A stretch of DNA of 34,165 nucleotides from an uncultured Bacilli bacterium (GTDB lineage: Bacteria > Bacillota_I > Bacilli_A > RF39 > UBA660). Made by a program: the position numbers and the translations under genes. Under the pieces are notes generated by a model. That model ran no database searches, was not told the origin of the DNA, and worked only from the letters and a program-made list of their open reading frames with translations. The DNA is taken from NCBI GenBank assembly GCA_934096715.1, contig CAKOMQ010000013.1:1-34165 (forward strand). Direction: 5' to 3'. Shown here piece after piece: positions 25,527 through 33,097 of the stretch (position 1 is the stretch's first letter; each line of letters opens with the position of its first letter).

Positions 25527-25943
25527 CTATACTAAAATCTCGTTTAACCAAAAATAATCTTTATTTTTAAAATCACAGACAAATAAATCATCATCTAATG
25601 AATAATTCCTAAGTAAAGTTGGTTTAATCGAATCACTTTTTAAAAGTAAATGACTACGATTTATTTGTAAAGTGGAATTCTCTGGTCTATATTTATTATA
25701 AATAACATGTTTATTATTTTCTTTAAAATAATAGTTATTATCCATAAATGTTTTACTTACCTTGCTGTCTACTTCTTCAATATTAAAAGAATCAAATATC
25801 GAATCATATAAACGATATGAAAGTCCTAGATTAATATTATCTAAATAATATAGATTCTCTATAGTTTTATATAAACTATATGGAGTGTCATGTGTTAGAA
25901 TACTCATTTCTTTTTTAATTTTAAATATATAAAATGTTCTCAT
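25527..25943 (-). CDS. SirA-like protein (sporulation inhibitor of replication family)
   Basis: A 138-residue soluble protein from the ATG at 25943, which has GGTGAT a few bases upstream and gives the family-like start MRTFYIFKIKKE. The middle holds short helices; the end reads SHLLLKSDS then DDDLFVCDFKN and YFWLNEIL, recalling SirA, the DnaA-binding protein that blocks chromosome re-replication at sporulation in Bacillus. The identification rests on the N-terminal strand, the length and the C-terminal FVxDxxNxxYxWL-like ending, so it is tentative. No sporulation gene is near; it may be a general DnaA regulator here. Confidence 0.45.
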   Translation of the reverse strand: MRTFYIFKIKKEMSILTHDTPYSLYKTIENLYYLDNINLGLSYRLYDSIFDSFNIEEVDSKVSKTFMDNNYYFKENNKHVIYNKYRPENSTLQINRSHLLLKSDSIKPTLLRNYSLDDDLFVCDFKNKDYFWLNEILV

Positions 25944-25974
25944 TATTATCACCATGATTATCATAACATATAGA

Positions 25975-26010
25975 AAATAAAAAACTTGTCAACATCTGTC
26001 GACAAGTTTT
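25975..26010 (-). terminator. Terminator of the YfcC-type transporter gene
   Basis: AAAACTTGTC (25981-25990) pairs perfectly with GACAAGTTTT (26001-26010), loop of ten, and the minus strand continues with T. Confidence 0.85.
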
Positions 26011-26015
26011 AAAAA

Positions 26016-27509
26016 TTATACATATGCTAGAACTGTAAATAATACTAATAATAGAACTATTAATGCTAGAATGAAAATCCAAATATATTTCATCCAAGAT
26101 TTATAGTCAATATTTAAGTATGATAGTCCAGCTAACAATAATGCATTAGTTGGAATAGCTAAACCAACTAAACCATATACAGAAACAAAGATAGTTTCAA
26201 TTAAACTAACATTGTCAGCATATGTAGCAGCATAATAACCACCAAGAGTTAATGCATTGAATCCAAGATCCGGTTGGAAAATAGATCCAATTAACGCTAC
26301 AAATGAAACAATATATGGATTGAATGATTTAATTCCATCTATAATAGCATTTATAATTACTGGAATTGTTGGACTAAAGTTAGCAATGTAAATCATAGAT
26401 TGAACACCAATTACTAATAATACTGGCATAAGCATTACTTTAATACCTTTACCCATATTAGTTAGTAAGTCATTGAAGCTCATCTTATCCATTAACATTA
26501 CAAGTAATGCAAATAAGAATAATATAATTGGTAATATAGTTAAGTCCCATGCACCAAATGCTAGAGAACTTGTACCAAATATTTTTGCAAATACAGCATA
26601 ATTGCCAATAGTTAAACCTGTTAACCATTCATGGAATTTAGTAAAGCATTTAATACCAAAGCTACTATCCCATCCTACATATCCTAATATTACTAATACA
26701 AAGATTAAGCTTAATACTACAATACTTGGAATAAGACTTGCTTTTTTATCAGCTTTTTCTACCATAAATGGATCTTCTTCAGATTCATTAACTTTATCTT
26801 TTAATACCTTCTTAATATGTTTAATATTGAAGAAACTAAATAATAGATAAGCAACAAGTACAATTAGAAGTTGAATTAGTAAATTTAATTCTACTTTTCC
26901 ACCAGTATACATAGCAAGATAGTAGTTAAACTCACCTACACCTTCAAATCCATAAGTTGCTCCTAGTAAACCAATTAACATTGATCCAATAGTAACTGAG
27001 AATGCAGTTATTTTGTCTAACTTAGCAGTTAATAAAATAGATACTATAAATGGAACAAATACTAAAGCTACTAGACTTTGAGTTAAAATTGAACCCATTG
27101 CAACAAATAGAAGTGACGCAATTAAACTAAATAATATTTCCTTTCCTTTAATTTTTTTAGCTATTGTATTTACTAATTTGCTATAACTTTTAGTTTTTGA
27201 TAGCACTCCATAGAATGCACCAACAGCAATAATAAGCATTGCTTTAGCAAATACAGATTGTACACCATAACTAAGTATTGTATATAAATCTGTAAAACCA
27301 ATTGGTTTAGTTTCTTCTGTTATAGTTTGGAAATTAGCACCAGCGAAATATCCACCATTGAAAATCCAACTAAATATAACAGCTACAAAGAAAAATAATC
27401 CTAACCATTTTAGCAAATCGTAACTTTTTGATTTCTTAAGGATTAAAAATCCACCAAAACCAGCTACTAACAATAAAACTATTAGTCCAATAATTTGAGC
27501 TATTGTCAT
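26016..27509 (-). CDS. YfcC/DcuC-superfamily membrane transporter
   Basis: A 497-residue protein with about 12-13 hydrophobic helices and a charged central loop near 245-260 (NESEEDPFMVEKADKK). The paired re-entrant-like regions (GSILTQSLVALVFVPF and SIFQPDLGFNALTLGG) and overall plan match the YfcC family of the C4-dicarboxylate anaerobic carrier/ion transporter superfamily. Substrates of such proteins include amino acids, peptides and organic acids; none can be assigned here. The start at 27509 is set by AAGGAGG eight bases upstream; a longer frame from 27563 would begin inside the lysS terminator. Single-gene unit. Confidence 0.8.
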   Translation of the reverse strand: MTIAQIIGLIVLLLVAGFGGFLILKKSKSYDLLKWLGLFFFVAVIFSWIFNGGYFAGANFQTITEETKPIGFTDLYTILSYGVQSVFAKAMLIIAVGAFYGVLSKTKSYSKLVNTIAKKIKGKEILFSLIASLLFVAMGSILTQSLVALVFVPFIVSILLTAKLDKITAFSVTIGSMLIGLLGATYGFEGVGEFNYYLAMYTGGKVELNLLIQLLIVLVAYLLFSFFNIKHIKKVLKDKVNESEEDPFMVEKADKKASLIPSIVVLSLIFVLVILGYVGWDSSFGIKCFTKFHEWLTGLTIGNYAVFAKIFGTSSLAFGAWDLTILPIILFLFALLVMLMDKMSFNDLLTNMGKGIKVMLMPVLLVIGVQSMIYIANFSPTIPVIINAIIDGIKSFNPYIVSFVALIGSIFQPDLGFNALTLGGYYAATYADNVSLIETIFVSVYGLVGLAIPTNALLLAGLSYLNIDYKSWMKYIWIFILALIVLLLVLFTVLAYV

Positions 27510-27543
27510 TTTCTTTACCTCCTTAATAAAATTATAACACTTC

Positions 27544-27577
27544 GTATATAAAAAAAAAAGCAAATTATGCTTTTTTT
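27544..27577 (-). terminator. Terminator of lysS
   Basis: GCA/TGC core (27560-27562 with 27568-27570) extended by seven A-T pairs on each side; the minus strand has ten T. It lies 13 bp past the lysS stop. Confidence 0.8.
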
Positions 27578-27589
27578 ACCCTATTTTTA

Positions 27590-29071
27590 CTAATCTCTAG
27601 GCTTCATTGTAGGAAATAATAATACTTCTCTAATAGTTTCTTCACCAGTAGCAAGCATTACTAGTCTATCAATACCTATTCCCATACCACCTGTTGGTGG
27701 AAGTCCATATTCAAGTGCTTCACAGAAATCTTCATCCATATCACTTGCTTCATCATTACCAAGATTTTGTTCTTCAACTTGGGCTTCAAATCTTGCTCTT
27801 TGATCAATTGGATCATTTAATTCAGTAAAGGCATTACCATATTCACTACCTATAATAAAGATTTCAAATCTATCTGTAAATCTTCCGTCTTCTTGATTCT
27901 TTTTAGATAATGGACTTATATCAGTAGGATGTCCATAAACAAATGTAGGTTGAATCATTTTATCTTCACAGTATTTTTCAAAGAATGCTTCAACTATATG
28001 ACCATATAAGAAATGTGGTTCCAATTCTATGTTATGTTCAATAGCTAATTTTTTGCATTCTTCTAAATCATTTATTTCAAAGAAATCTATTCCAGTTTCT
28101 TCTTTAATTGCATCAACCATATGAATTCTTCTAAATGGTTTAGAAAAATCTAGTTTATGCCCTTTATATTCAAATACTAATTCTCCACGGACTTCTTCAA
28201 GTACACGTTTAAATATTCTTTCAGCAGTATCCATCATACCTTCCATATCAGAAAAAGCTTTATATAATTCAATAGTAGTAAATTCAGGATTATGGTTCTT
28301 ATCCATTCCTTCATTTCTAAAAATTCTACCTATTTCATATACTGCATCCATTCCACCTACAATTAATCTTTTTAAATGTAGTTCAGTAGCTATTCTAAGA
28401 TACATACTGATATCTAATGCATTATGATGCGTAATAAATGGTCTAGCAGCTGCTCCACCTTGAATAGTACCAAGAATTGGTGTTTCAACTTCTACATATC
28501 CTTCACTATCAAGTAAATTTTGAATAGCACGAATAACTTTAGGTCTTAAGAAAGCAACACGTCTAGCATTATCATTCATTATTAAGTCTAAGTATCTTCG
28601 CCTATATCTTTCTTCTATGTCAGAAAGTCCATGGAACTTTTCTGGAAGTGGTCTTAAACTTTTTACTATATGATGATATTTAGTTGCGTGAACAGTAAGA
28701 GCTCCAGTATTAGTTTTGCATACCCAACCTTCTATACCAATAATATCTCCAATATCACATGATTTAAATAATTCATATTCACTTTCGCCTACATCAGAAA
28801 CACTTATATATATTTGAATACGACCATATTTGTCTTGTAAATCCATAAATCCAGCTTTACCACTACGACGTTTACTCATAATACGTCCCGCTATAGTAAC
28901 TTGATTTTTTTCTTCTTCAAGTACTTCTTTATCACTATTTAGATATAATTCATTTATATCTTTAGAATTACTTGTAAGCGGAATTCTATAACCAAATGGT
29001 TCAATTCCTTTATTTCTTAATTCTTCGGCTTTTTGTCTTCTAACAATTTCTTGTTCTGTTAATTCTGCCAT
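27590..29071 (-). CDS. lysS: Lysyl-tRNA synthetase, class II
   Basis: A 493-residue class IIb synthetase. The N-terminal OB-fold anticodon-binding domain (about 50-150: VTIAGRIMSKRRSGKAGFMD) is followed by the catalytic core: RYRRRYLDLI, motif 1 around PKVIRAIQNLL, motif 2 RNEGMDKNHNPEFT, and motif 3 GGMGIGIDRLVML. Length and motifs are those of LysRS rather than AspRS or AsnRS. No T-box was seen; RBS GGAG precedes the ATG. Transcribed toward its own terminator. Confidence 0.97.
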   Translation of the reverse strand: MAELTEQEIVRRQKAEELRNKGIEPFGYRIPLTSNSKDINELYLNSDKEVLEEEKNQVTIAGRIMSKRRSGKAGFMDLQDKYGRIQIYISVSDVGESEYELFKSCDIGDIIGIEGWVCKTNTGALTVHATKYHHIVKSLRPLPEKFHGLSDIEERYRRRYLDLIMNDNARRVAFLRPKVIRAIQNLLDSEGYVEVETPILGTIQGGAAARPFITHHNALDISMYLRIATELHLKRLIVGGMDAVYEIGRIFRNEGMDKNHNPEFTTIELYKAFSDMEGMMDTAERIFKRVLEEVRGELVFEYKGHKLDFSKPFRRIHMVDAIKEETGIDFFEINDLEECKKLAIEHNIELEPHFLYGHIVEAFFEKYCEDKMIQPTFVYGHPTDISPLSKKNQEDGRFTDRFEIFIIGSEYGNAFTELNDPIDQRARFEAQVEEQNLGNDEASDMDEDFCEALEYGLPPTGGMGIGIDRLVMLATGEETIREVLLFPTMKPRD

Positions 29072-29111
29072 AATATCAACTCCGTTACAAATAATATAAC
29101 ATAAAACATAA

Positions 29112-29140
29112 CAAAAAAAAACTGCTTTTTGCAGTTTTTT
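29112..29140 (-). terminator. Terminator of the sortase-motif protein gene
   Basis: CTGC (29122-29125) pairs with GCAG (29131-29134), extended by six A-T pairs, followed by more than six T on the minus strand. Confidence 0.8.
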
Positions 29141-29153
29141 AATACATTAACTA

Positions 29154-29720
29154 TTAGATTTTATACATTTTTGATTTGTTTTTAGTTGAAATTAGTAAAT
29201 AACCTGCTACTAATAAAGCACCACCTAAGAAAATATATGGTAATGTTACACCTGTTTGTTTATTTTCAGTTGTTGTATCAGTATCAGTATCTTTTGTTGG
29301 TGTACTTCCGTTTAAAAGTTCTACTTGAGCAGCACATTTTTCAGGATCTGTTCCCGGAATTAAAGTAAATGAGAATAATTCACTTTCTCCTGAGAATGAA
29401 CCAGTTAAACTACTAACAATGATATTATTTTTATTCTCATCGTTAACACTCCAGTTAACATTTAATGGTACATCTACTTGATTATCTTTAATAGTTGATC
29501 CACCTTCTAAAGTAAGTTTCATATTTACTTCTGTCATTCCTTCTCCAGTAAATTTAACCTTTACATGGCACTTTTTACTTCCATCACTTGCTGGTGCATC
29601 GCAAGGTATATTATTATTAGCATCCCTAACAATTTCTGCACTGCTTTGAGCGGCATTAACACCAAATGGTAACATTGCTGCTACTACTAAAGTCAACATT
29701 AAACTAAATAATTTTTTCAT
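29154..29720 (-). CDS. Secreted protein with NKQTG sortase-type C-terminal anchor
   Basis: A 188-residue surface protein. Signal peptide 1-24 ends at VNAA. The mature part (25-140) has beta character with three Cys (40, 51, 129) and resembles an Ig- or cohesin-like domain. A Thr/Asp-rich spacer (KDTDTDTTTE) leads to NKQTG (153-157), a hydrophobic helix (160-177) and a basic tail (KNKSKMYK): the full layout of a cell-wall sorting signal, with a motif like the NPQTN/NPKTG class of sortase B substrates. It is transcribed divergently from the class B sortase at 29872 and is its likely substrate (inference). An extended -10 element (TGATATAAT, TATAAT at 29752-29757) lies upstream. Confidence 0.75.
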   Translation of the reverse strand: MKKLFSLMLTLVVAAMLPFGVNAAQSSAEIVRDANNNIPCDAPASDGSKKCHVKVKFTGEGMTEVNMKLTLEGGSTIKDNQVDVPLNVNWSVNDENKNNIIVSSLTGSFSGESELFSFTLIPGTDPEKCAAQVELLNGSTPTKDTDTDTTTENKQTGVTLPYIFLGGALLVAGYLLISTKNKSKMYKI

Positions 29721-29751
29721 AATCTTCCTCTCCTATCCTTAGTATGACCTT

Positions 29752-29760
29752 ATTATATCA
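29752..29760 (-). promoter_or_regulatory. Extended -10 element of the sortase substrate gene
   Basis: Minus-strand TGATATAAT, a perfect extended -10, lies about 30 bp before the start codon; no good -35 at the right distance is seen, as is usual for extended -10 promoters. Confidence 0.55.
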
Positions 29761-29871
29761 TAAAAATACATAAATCAACATATTTCTCCAAAATTTTTAT
29801 CTGGTTTACGTAAAGAAAAACTATATAAATTTTAAAAATTATGGTATTATATATACTAGGAGTTGCTAGTT

Positions 29872-31443
29872 ATGAAAATATTTATTGAACTTAAAGACAA
29901 TAAACTTAACTTTTGTAAAAAAGTTAGATTAAATACTGATCAAAAAAGCTTAATAAATACTAATATAATTAGTCAAAATGAACTTATATTTAGTGATGAA
30001 TACATTTATCAGAATAAAAAAATAATAACTTCTTTTTTACAAGAGTTATGTAATGAGACTAATGTTAGTACAATTACAATCAGAGAATATTCTATTGCTC
30101 CAATTATTTTAGAATTAATAAAGAATATATCATCAATTAAAGCTATCTATTTTTTAGAACAATCTCCCCTAACATATAAGTTATGTGAATCAATACTAAG
30201 TAATAAAAATTTAAAATATATTTCAGTCTATAGTTTACAAACATTTATGTTAGAAATGTTAGATAAAGAAGATATAGTTGTAGATTCTCGTAATGAAATT
30301 CTTTACTCATCTAGTTTTATGATTAATAACAACTTGGATAAATTCTCTAGTCTATATTACAAAACTTCTATTAACATAGATTTTCCATTAAATGAAGTAG
30401 ACAAAGAAGACTTAGAATCTTTTTGTAAGATAAATAAATATTTAAAAACAATCTATATTAATAGTGCTAAAATAGATGAAATAGAATACCTACTATTTGT
30501 TTTAAGTAAAAGTCGTAAAAGAAATATTAAGGTAATAATAAAAGAAAATATAGAAGATTACCTACTTATAGGGTATTTAAAAAAGATAAATAAACTTAAT
30601 GAAAAAAGAAATAAAATTAAATTTAAAATTGAATATAGTAAAGACTACTTACAATCTAATTTAGTTGATCAAATTAAAATAAATTCATTTAAAATAATAA
30701 TGCTTCTAGTAATATTTATAATATTCTTAATAATTATATTTGTATTTATATCTAACTATAATTCAGTAAGAAGAGTTGAAGATATAAAGAAGAAAGTTAC
30801 TGCTATTATAGATAACTATGAAGATAATAATATACCTGATAAAACTCTAGATAATAATACACCTAGTGAAGAATTACAAGTAATTAATAAAGATATTGAA
30901 GCTTTAAAAAATGAAAACGAAGACACTATTGGTTGGTTAAAGGTCAGAAATACTAATGTAGATTATCCAGTAGTACAAGCAAGTGATAATGACTACTACT
31001 TAGATAAAAACTTTTATAAAAAGAATGACGCTAGCGGATGGATATTTATGGACTATAGAAATAATCCTAAAGAACTTAGTGATAATACCATTATATTTGG
31101 ACATAATATGTACTATACTGGAATTATGTTTGGTACTCTTTATAAAACTAAACAGTCTTCTTGGTATACAGATGTAGATAATCAAATAATAGAATTTAAT
31201 ACTTTATATGAAAATATTAAATGGAAAATATTTAGTATATACACTACTCCTGTTACTGATGATTATTTAATAGCTAATTTTAGTACTACTGATAAATTTC
31301 TAAAATTTGCAGAAATGATTACTAATAGAAGTATTTATAACTTTGGTATTCCAATAGTTGAAGGAGATAAAATTCTTACTCTTACTACTTGTTCTAGTAA
31401 TGGTACTAAAAGACTTGTTATCCACGCTGTAAGACTCAATTAA
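29872..31443 (+). CDS. Class B sortase with a large N-terminal cytoplasmic domain
   Basis: A 523-residue membrane transpeptidase. I chose ATG 29872 because AGGAG lies nine bases upstream; an in-frame TTG at 29863 abuts that RBS. Residues 1-270 are soluble and not recognised (charged, alternating helix and strand). One membrane helix (about 273-294) and a linker follow, then a sortase domain (340-523): GWLKVRNTNVDYPVVQ, FGHN with His411, TLTTC with Cys507 and Arg514. DYPV and TLTTC mark class B. With the helix placed there, the N-terminal domain should be inside and the catalytic domain outside. Sortases of this class usually have only a short N-terminal tail, so the extra domain is notable. 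The divergent neighbour carries NKQTG. Confidence 0.88.
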   Translation: MKIFIELKDNKLNFCKKVRLNTDQKSLINTNIISQNELIFSDEYIYQNKKIITSFLQELCNETNVSTITIREYSIAPIILELIKNISSIKAIYFLEQSPLTYKLCESILSNKNLKYISVYSLQTFMLEMLDKEDIVVDSRNEILYSSSFMINNNLDKFSSLYYKTSINIDFPLNEVDKEDLESFCKINKYLKTIYINSAKIDEIEYLLFVLSKSRKRNIKVIIKENIEDYLLIGYLKKINKLNEKRNKIKFKIEYSKDYLQSNLVDQIKINSFKIIMLLVIFIIFLIIIFVFISNYNSVRRVEDIKKKVTAIIDNYEDNNIPDKTLDNNTPSEELQVINKDIEALKNENEDTIGWLKVRNTNVDYPVVQASDNDYYLDKNFYKKNDASGWIFMDYRNNPKELSDNTIIFGHNMYYTGIMFGTLYKTKQSSWYTDVDNQIIEFNTLYENIKWKIFSIYTTPVTDDYLIANFSTTDKFLKFAEMITNRSIYNFGIPIVEGDKILTLTTCSSNGTKRLVIHAVRLN

Positions 31444-31478
31444 AAAAATAGAATTATTGCTCTGATAATTCTATTTTT
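31444..31478. terminator. Bidirectional terminator between sortase and DUF4097-like genes
   Basis: A perfect 14-bp stem (31444-31457 with 31465-31478), loop of seven, with A run on one side and T run on the other. It starts one base after the sortase stop and contains the stop of the opposing gene, so it ends both transcripts. Confidence 0.88.
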
Positions 31479-32263
31479 ATTTCTCCAATTCCACCATTTA
31501 TATCTATTTCATTAATTCCACTTCCATAAGATTCATTTTCTTTCATAGCAGTTCCATTTAAAGAAGTATTACCTATACCTTTATCTACTTTTATTTTATA
31601 ATCATCTAATTTACCAAGTAGATTTATATTAACACTTCCAACTCCACTATCAATTTTATTCTTACCTAGTAGTGTACCATTAAATACTAATTTACCTGCC
31701 CCTAGATCTATTTCAGAATTATTAAACTCACAATTATTAAACTCGATATTTCCAGCACCACCATCGATACTAGTGTCATCTAACACTTTTACATTATTCA
31801 TAAGTATCTTACCAGCCCCTAGATCAAGTTCTAAATAACTAGTTTTAATATCACTAATATTTACACTACCTGCTCCACCATCAAAATATACTGCTTTAAA
31901 CACTAAATCTTTTGGTACAGTAACTTTAATAGTATTTTTACTTTTCTTTAAACTAACATGTTTCTTTTCTTTAATAACTATCTTGTTACCACTTTCATAT
32001 ACTCCAATATAGTCACTTGAATTATCTACTTCTAGTTTATCTCCTAATACTATTTCTAAGTTAGTACTTTGTAAATCAATATCTAAATAACTATCTAGTC
32101 CAGAATGTTTATCTTCTAATTTAATTTTCTTTTTATCCACTTGATCAGTAAATGTAGAAAAAACTGTATAAGCTGCATAACATATTGAATAAACAATGGA
32201 TACTGTTAAGAATATACCAAACGCTATAGCTAAATATTTTATTACTTTTTGAGTATCATTCAT
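31454..32263 (-). CDS. DUF4097-like membrane-anchored beta-helix protein
   Basis: A 269-residue protein with one N-terminal membrane helix (about 7-36) and an outer domain of about 230 residues built from repeated Gly-rich units: DGGAGSVNI, LDLGAGKIL, DGGAGNIEF, DLGAGKLVF, DSGVGSVNI, NGGIGEIKI. Such regular repeats are typical of DUF4097/putative adhesin right-handed beta-helices often encoded beside LiaF- or PspC-like envelope-stress genes. It overlaps the LiaF-like gene by four bases (ATGA). It may share in envelope stress sensing, an inference. Confidence 0.75.
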   Translation of the reverse strand: MNDTQKVIKYLAIAFGIFLTVSIVYSICYAAYTVFSTFTDQVDKKKIKLEDKHSGLDSYLDIDLQSTNLEIVLGDKLEVDNSSDYIGVYESGNKIVIKEKKHVSLKKSKNTIKVTVPKDLVFKAVYFDGGAGSVNISDIKTSYLELDLGAGKILMNNVKVLDDTSIDGGAGNIEFNNCEFNNSEIDLGAGKLVFNGTLLGKNKIDSGVGSVNINLLGKLDDYKIKVDKGIGNTSLNGTAMKENESYGSGINEIDINGGIGEIKIELSEQ

Positions 32264-32934
32264 TTTATATCAACACCCCCAAATAAACAATTAGCATTAA
32301 CATACACTGTAACTTTATTATCTTTTTCATTTACTATTTTATTAGATACTCCACCAAATATACTAGTAGAATTCACTTTTACATTAACTCCTTTAGGTAC
32401 TATTAAATCTATTCCACCAAATATACTTGATGCATTTATAATAACATCCTTTTTAATCGAAGATTTAGCTATATTACATTTAATACCCCCAAATACTGCA
32501 TTCAAATCACATCCACTAAACTCTTCATTCTCAAACTTTAAATCTTGTGAAGAAAATGTTGCTATATACTCTTTTTTATCTTTAGTTTCTTCTACTTTCT
32601 TTTTAATCTTATTTACTTTAATATTCTTAAATATTAAAGATAACCCTATTATAACAAGTACTACTGGTATAAATAGCTTCCATATTATTTCAAAAGATAT
32701 TATATCTTGACATACAAGTAATAAACATACTCCAATAATTAAACCTATTAAAGGTGCCATCTTATCACTTTCTTTAGGATTAATCAAATCTATTAAACAA
32801 GGTATTATTATAAATATAGTCCACCATCCACTAAAGAATATATTAATATCATATCCAAATACCTGATTCATTATCATAATCATTCCCACTAGAACCAAGA
32901 TCAACCCCCATATTATCGCAGTCAAATCTTTCAT
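32260..32934 (-). CDS. LiaF-like envelope-stress membrane protein
   Basis: A 224-residue protein from the second of two adjacent ATGs (32934), which has AAGAAGG at a better distance than the one at 32937. Four membrane helices fill residues 1-100. The C-terminal domain has the LiaF repeat FGG: NAVFGGIKC, SSIFGGIDLI, TSIFGGVSN, CLFGGVDIK. LiaF restrains the LiaRS response to cell-wall antibiotics in Bacillus; no histidine kinase or regulator gene is found here, so it may act on a distant system. A good promoter lies at 32957-32985. Confidence 0.8.
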   Translation of the reverse strand: MKDLTAIIWGLILVLVGMIMIMNQVFGYDINIFFSGWWTIFIIIPCLIDLINPKESDKMAPLIGLIIGVCLLLVCQDIISFEIIWKLFIPVVLVIIGLSLIFKNIKVNKIKKKVEETKDKKEYIATFSSQDLKFENEEFSGCDLNAVFGGIKCNIAKSSIKKDVIINASSIFGGIDLIVPKGVNVKVNSTSIFGGVSNKIVNEKDNKVTVYVNANCLFGGVDIK

Positions 32935-32956
32935 CATATACCTTCTTTCTACCTAA

Positions 32957-32985
32957 ATTATAATCTCTAAGTATTAAAAAGTAAA
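32957..32985 (-). promoter_or_regulatory. Promoter of the LiaF-like gene pair
   Basis: Minus-strand TTTACT (32980-32985) and TATAAT (32957-32962) are 17 bases apart, about 25 bp before the start. Confidence 0.7.
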
Positions 32986-33007
32986 CTAATTTTACACTAC
33001 ATAATGT

Positions 33008-33034
33008 AAAAGAACAAGACTATTTATCTTGTTC
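33008..33034 (-). terminator. Probable terminator of surface protein copy B
   Basis: GAACAAGA (33012-33019) pairs perfectly with TCTTGTTC (33027-33034), loop of seven; the minus-strand T run is only four. It lies 64 bp after the stop codon. Confidence 0.5.
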
Positions 33035-33097
33035 AATATTACATATACTTTATAGTATCTTTTATACGAGACACAGTTAAGTTAACGACTGAACGCC

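Noticed and set aside
31454..32263. Repeated Gly-rich units as a DNA repeat or CRISPR-like array
   Set aside because: The regularity is at protein level (GAG/GVG turns) with varied codons, and there are no spaced identical DNA repeats.
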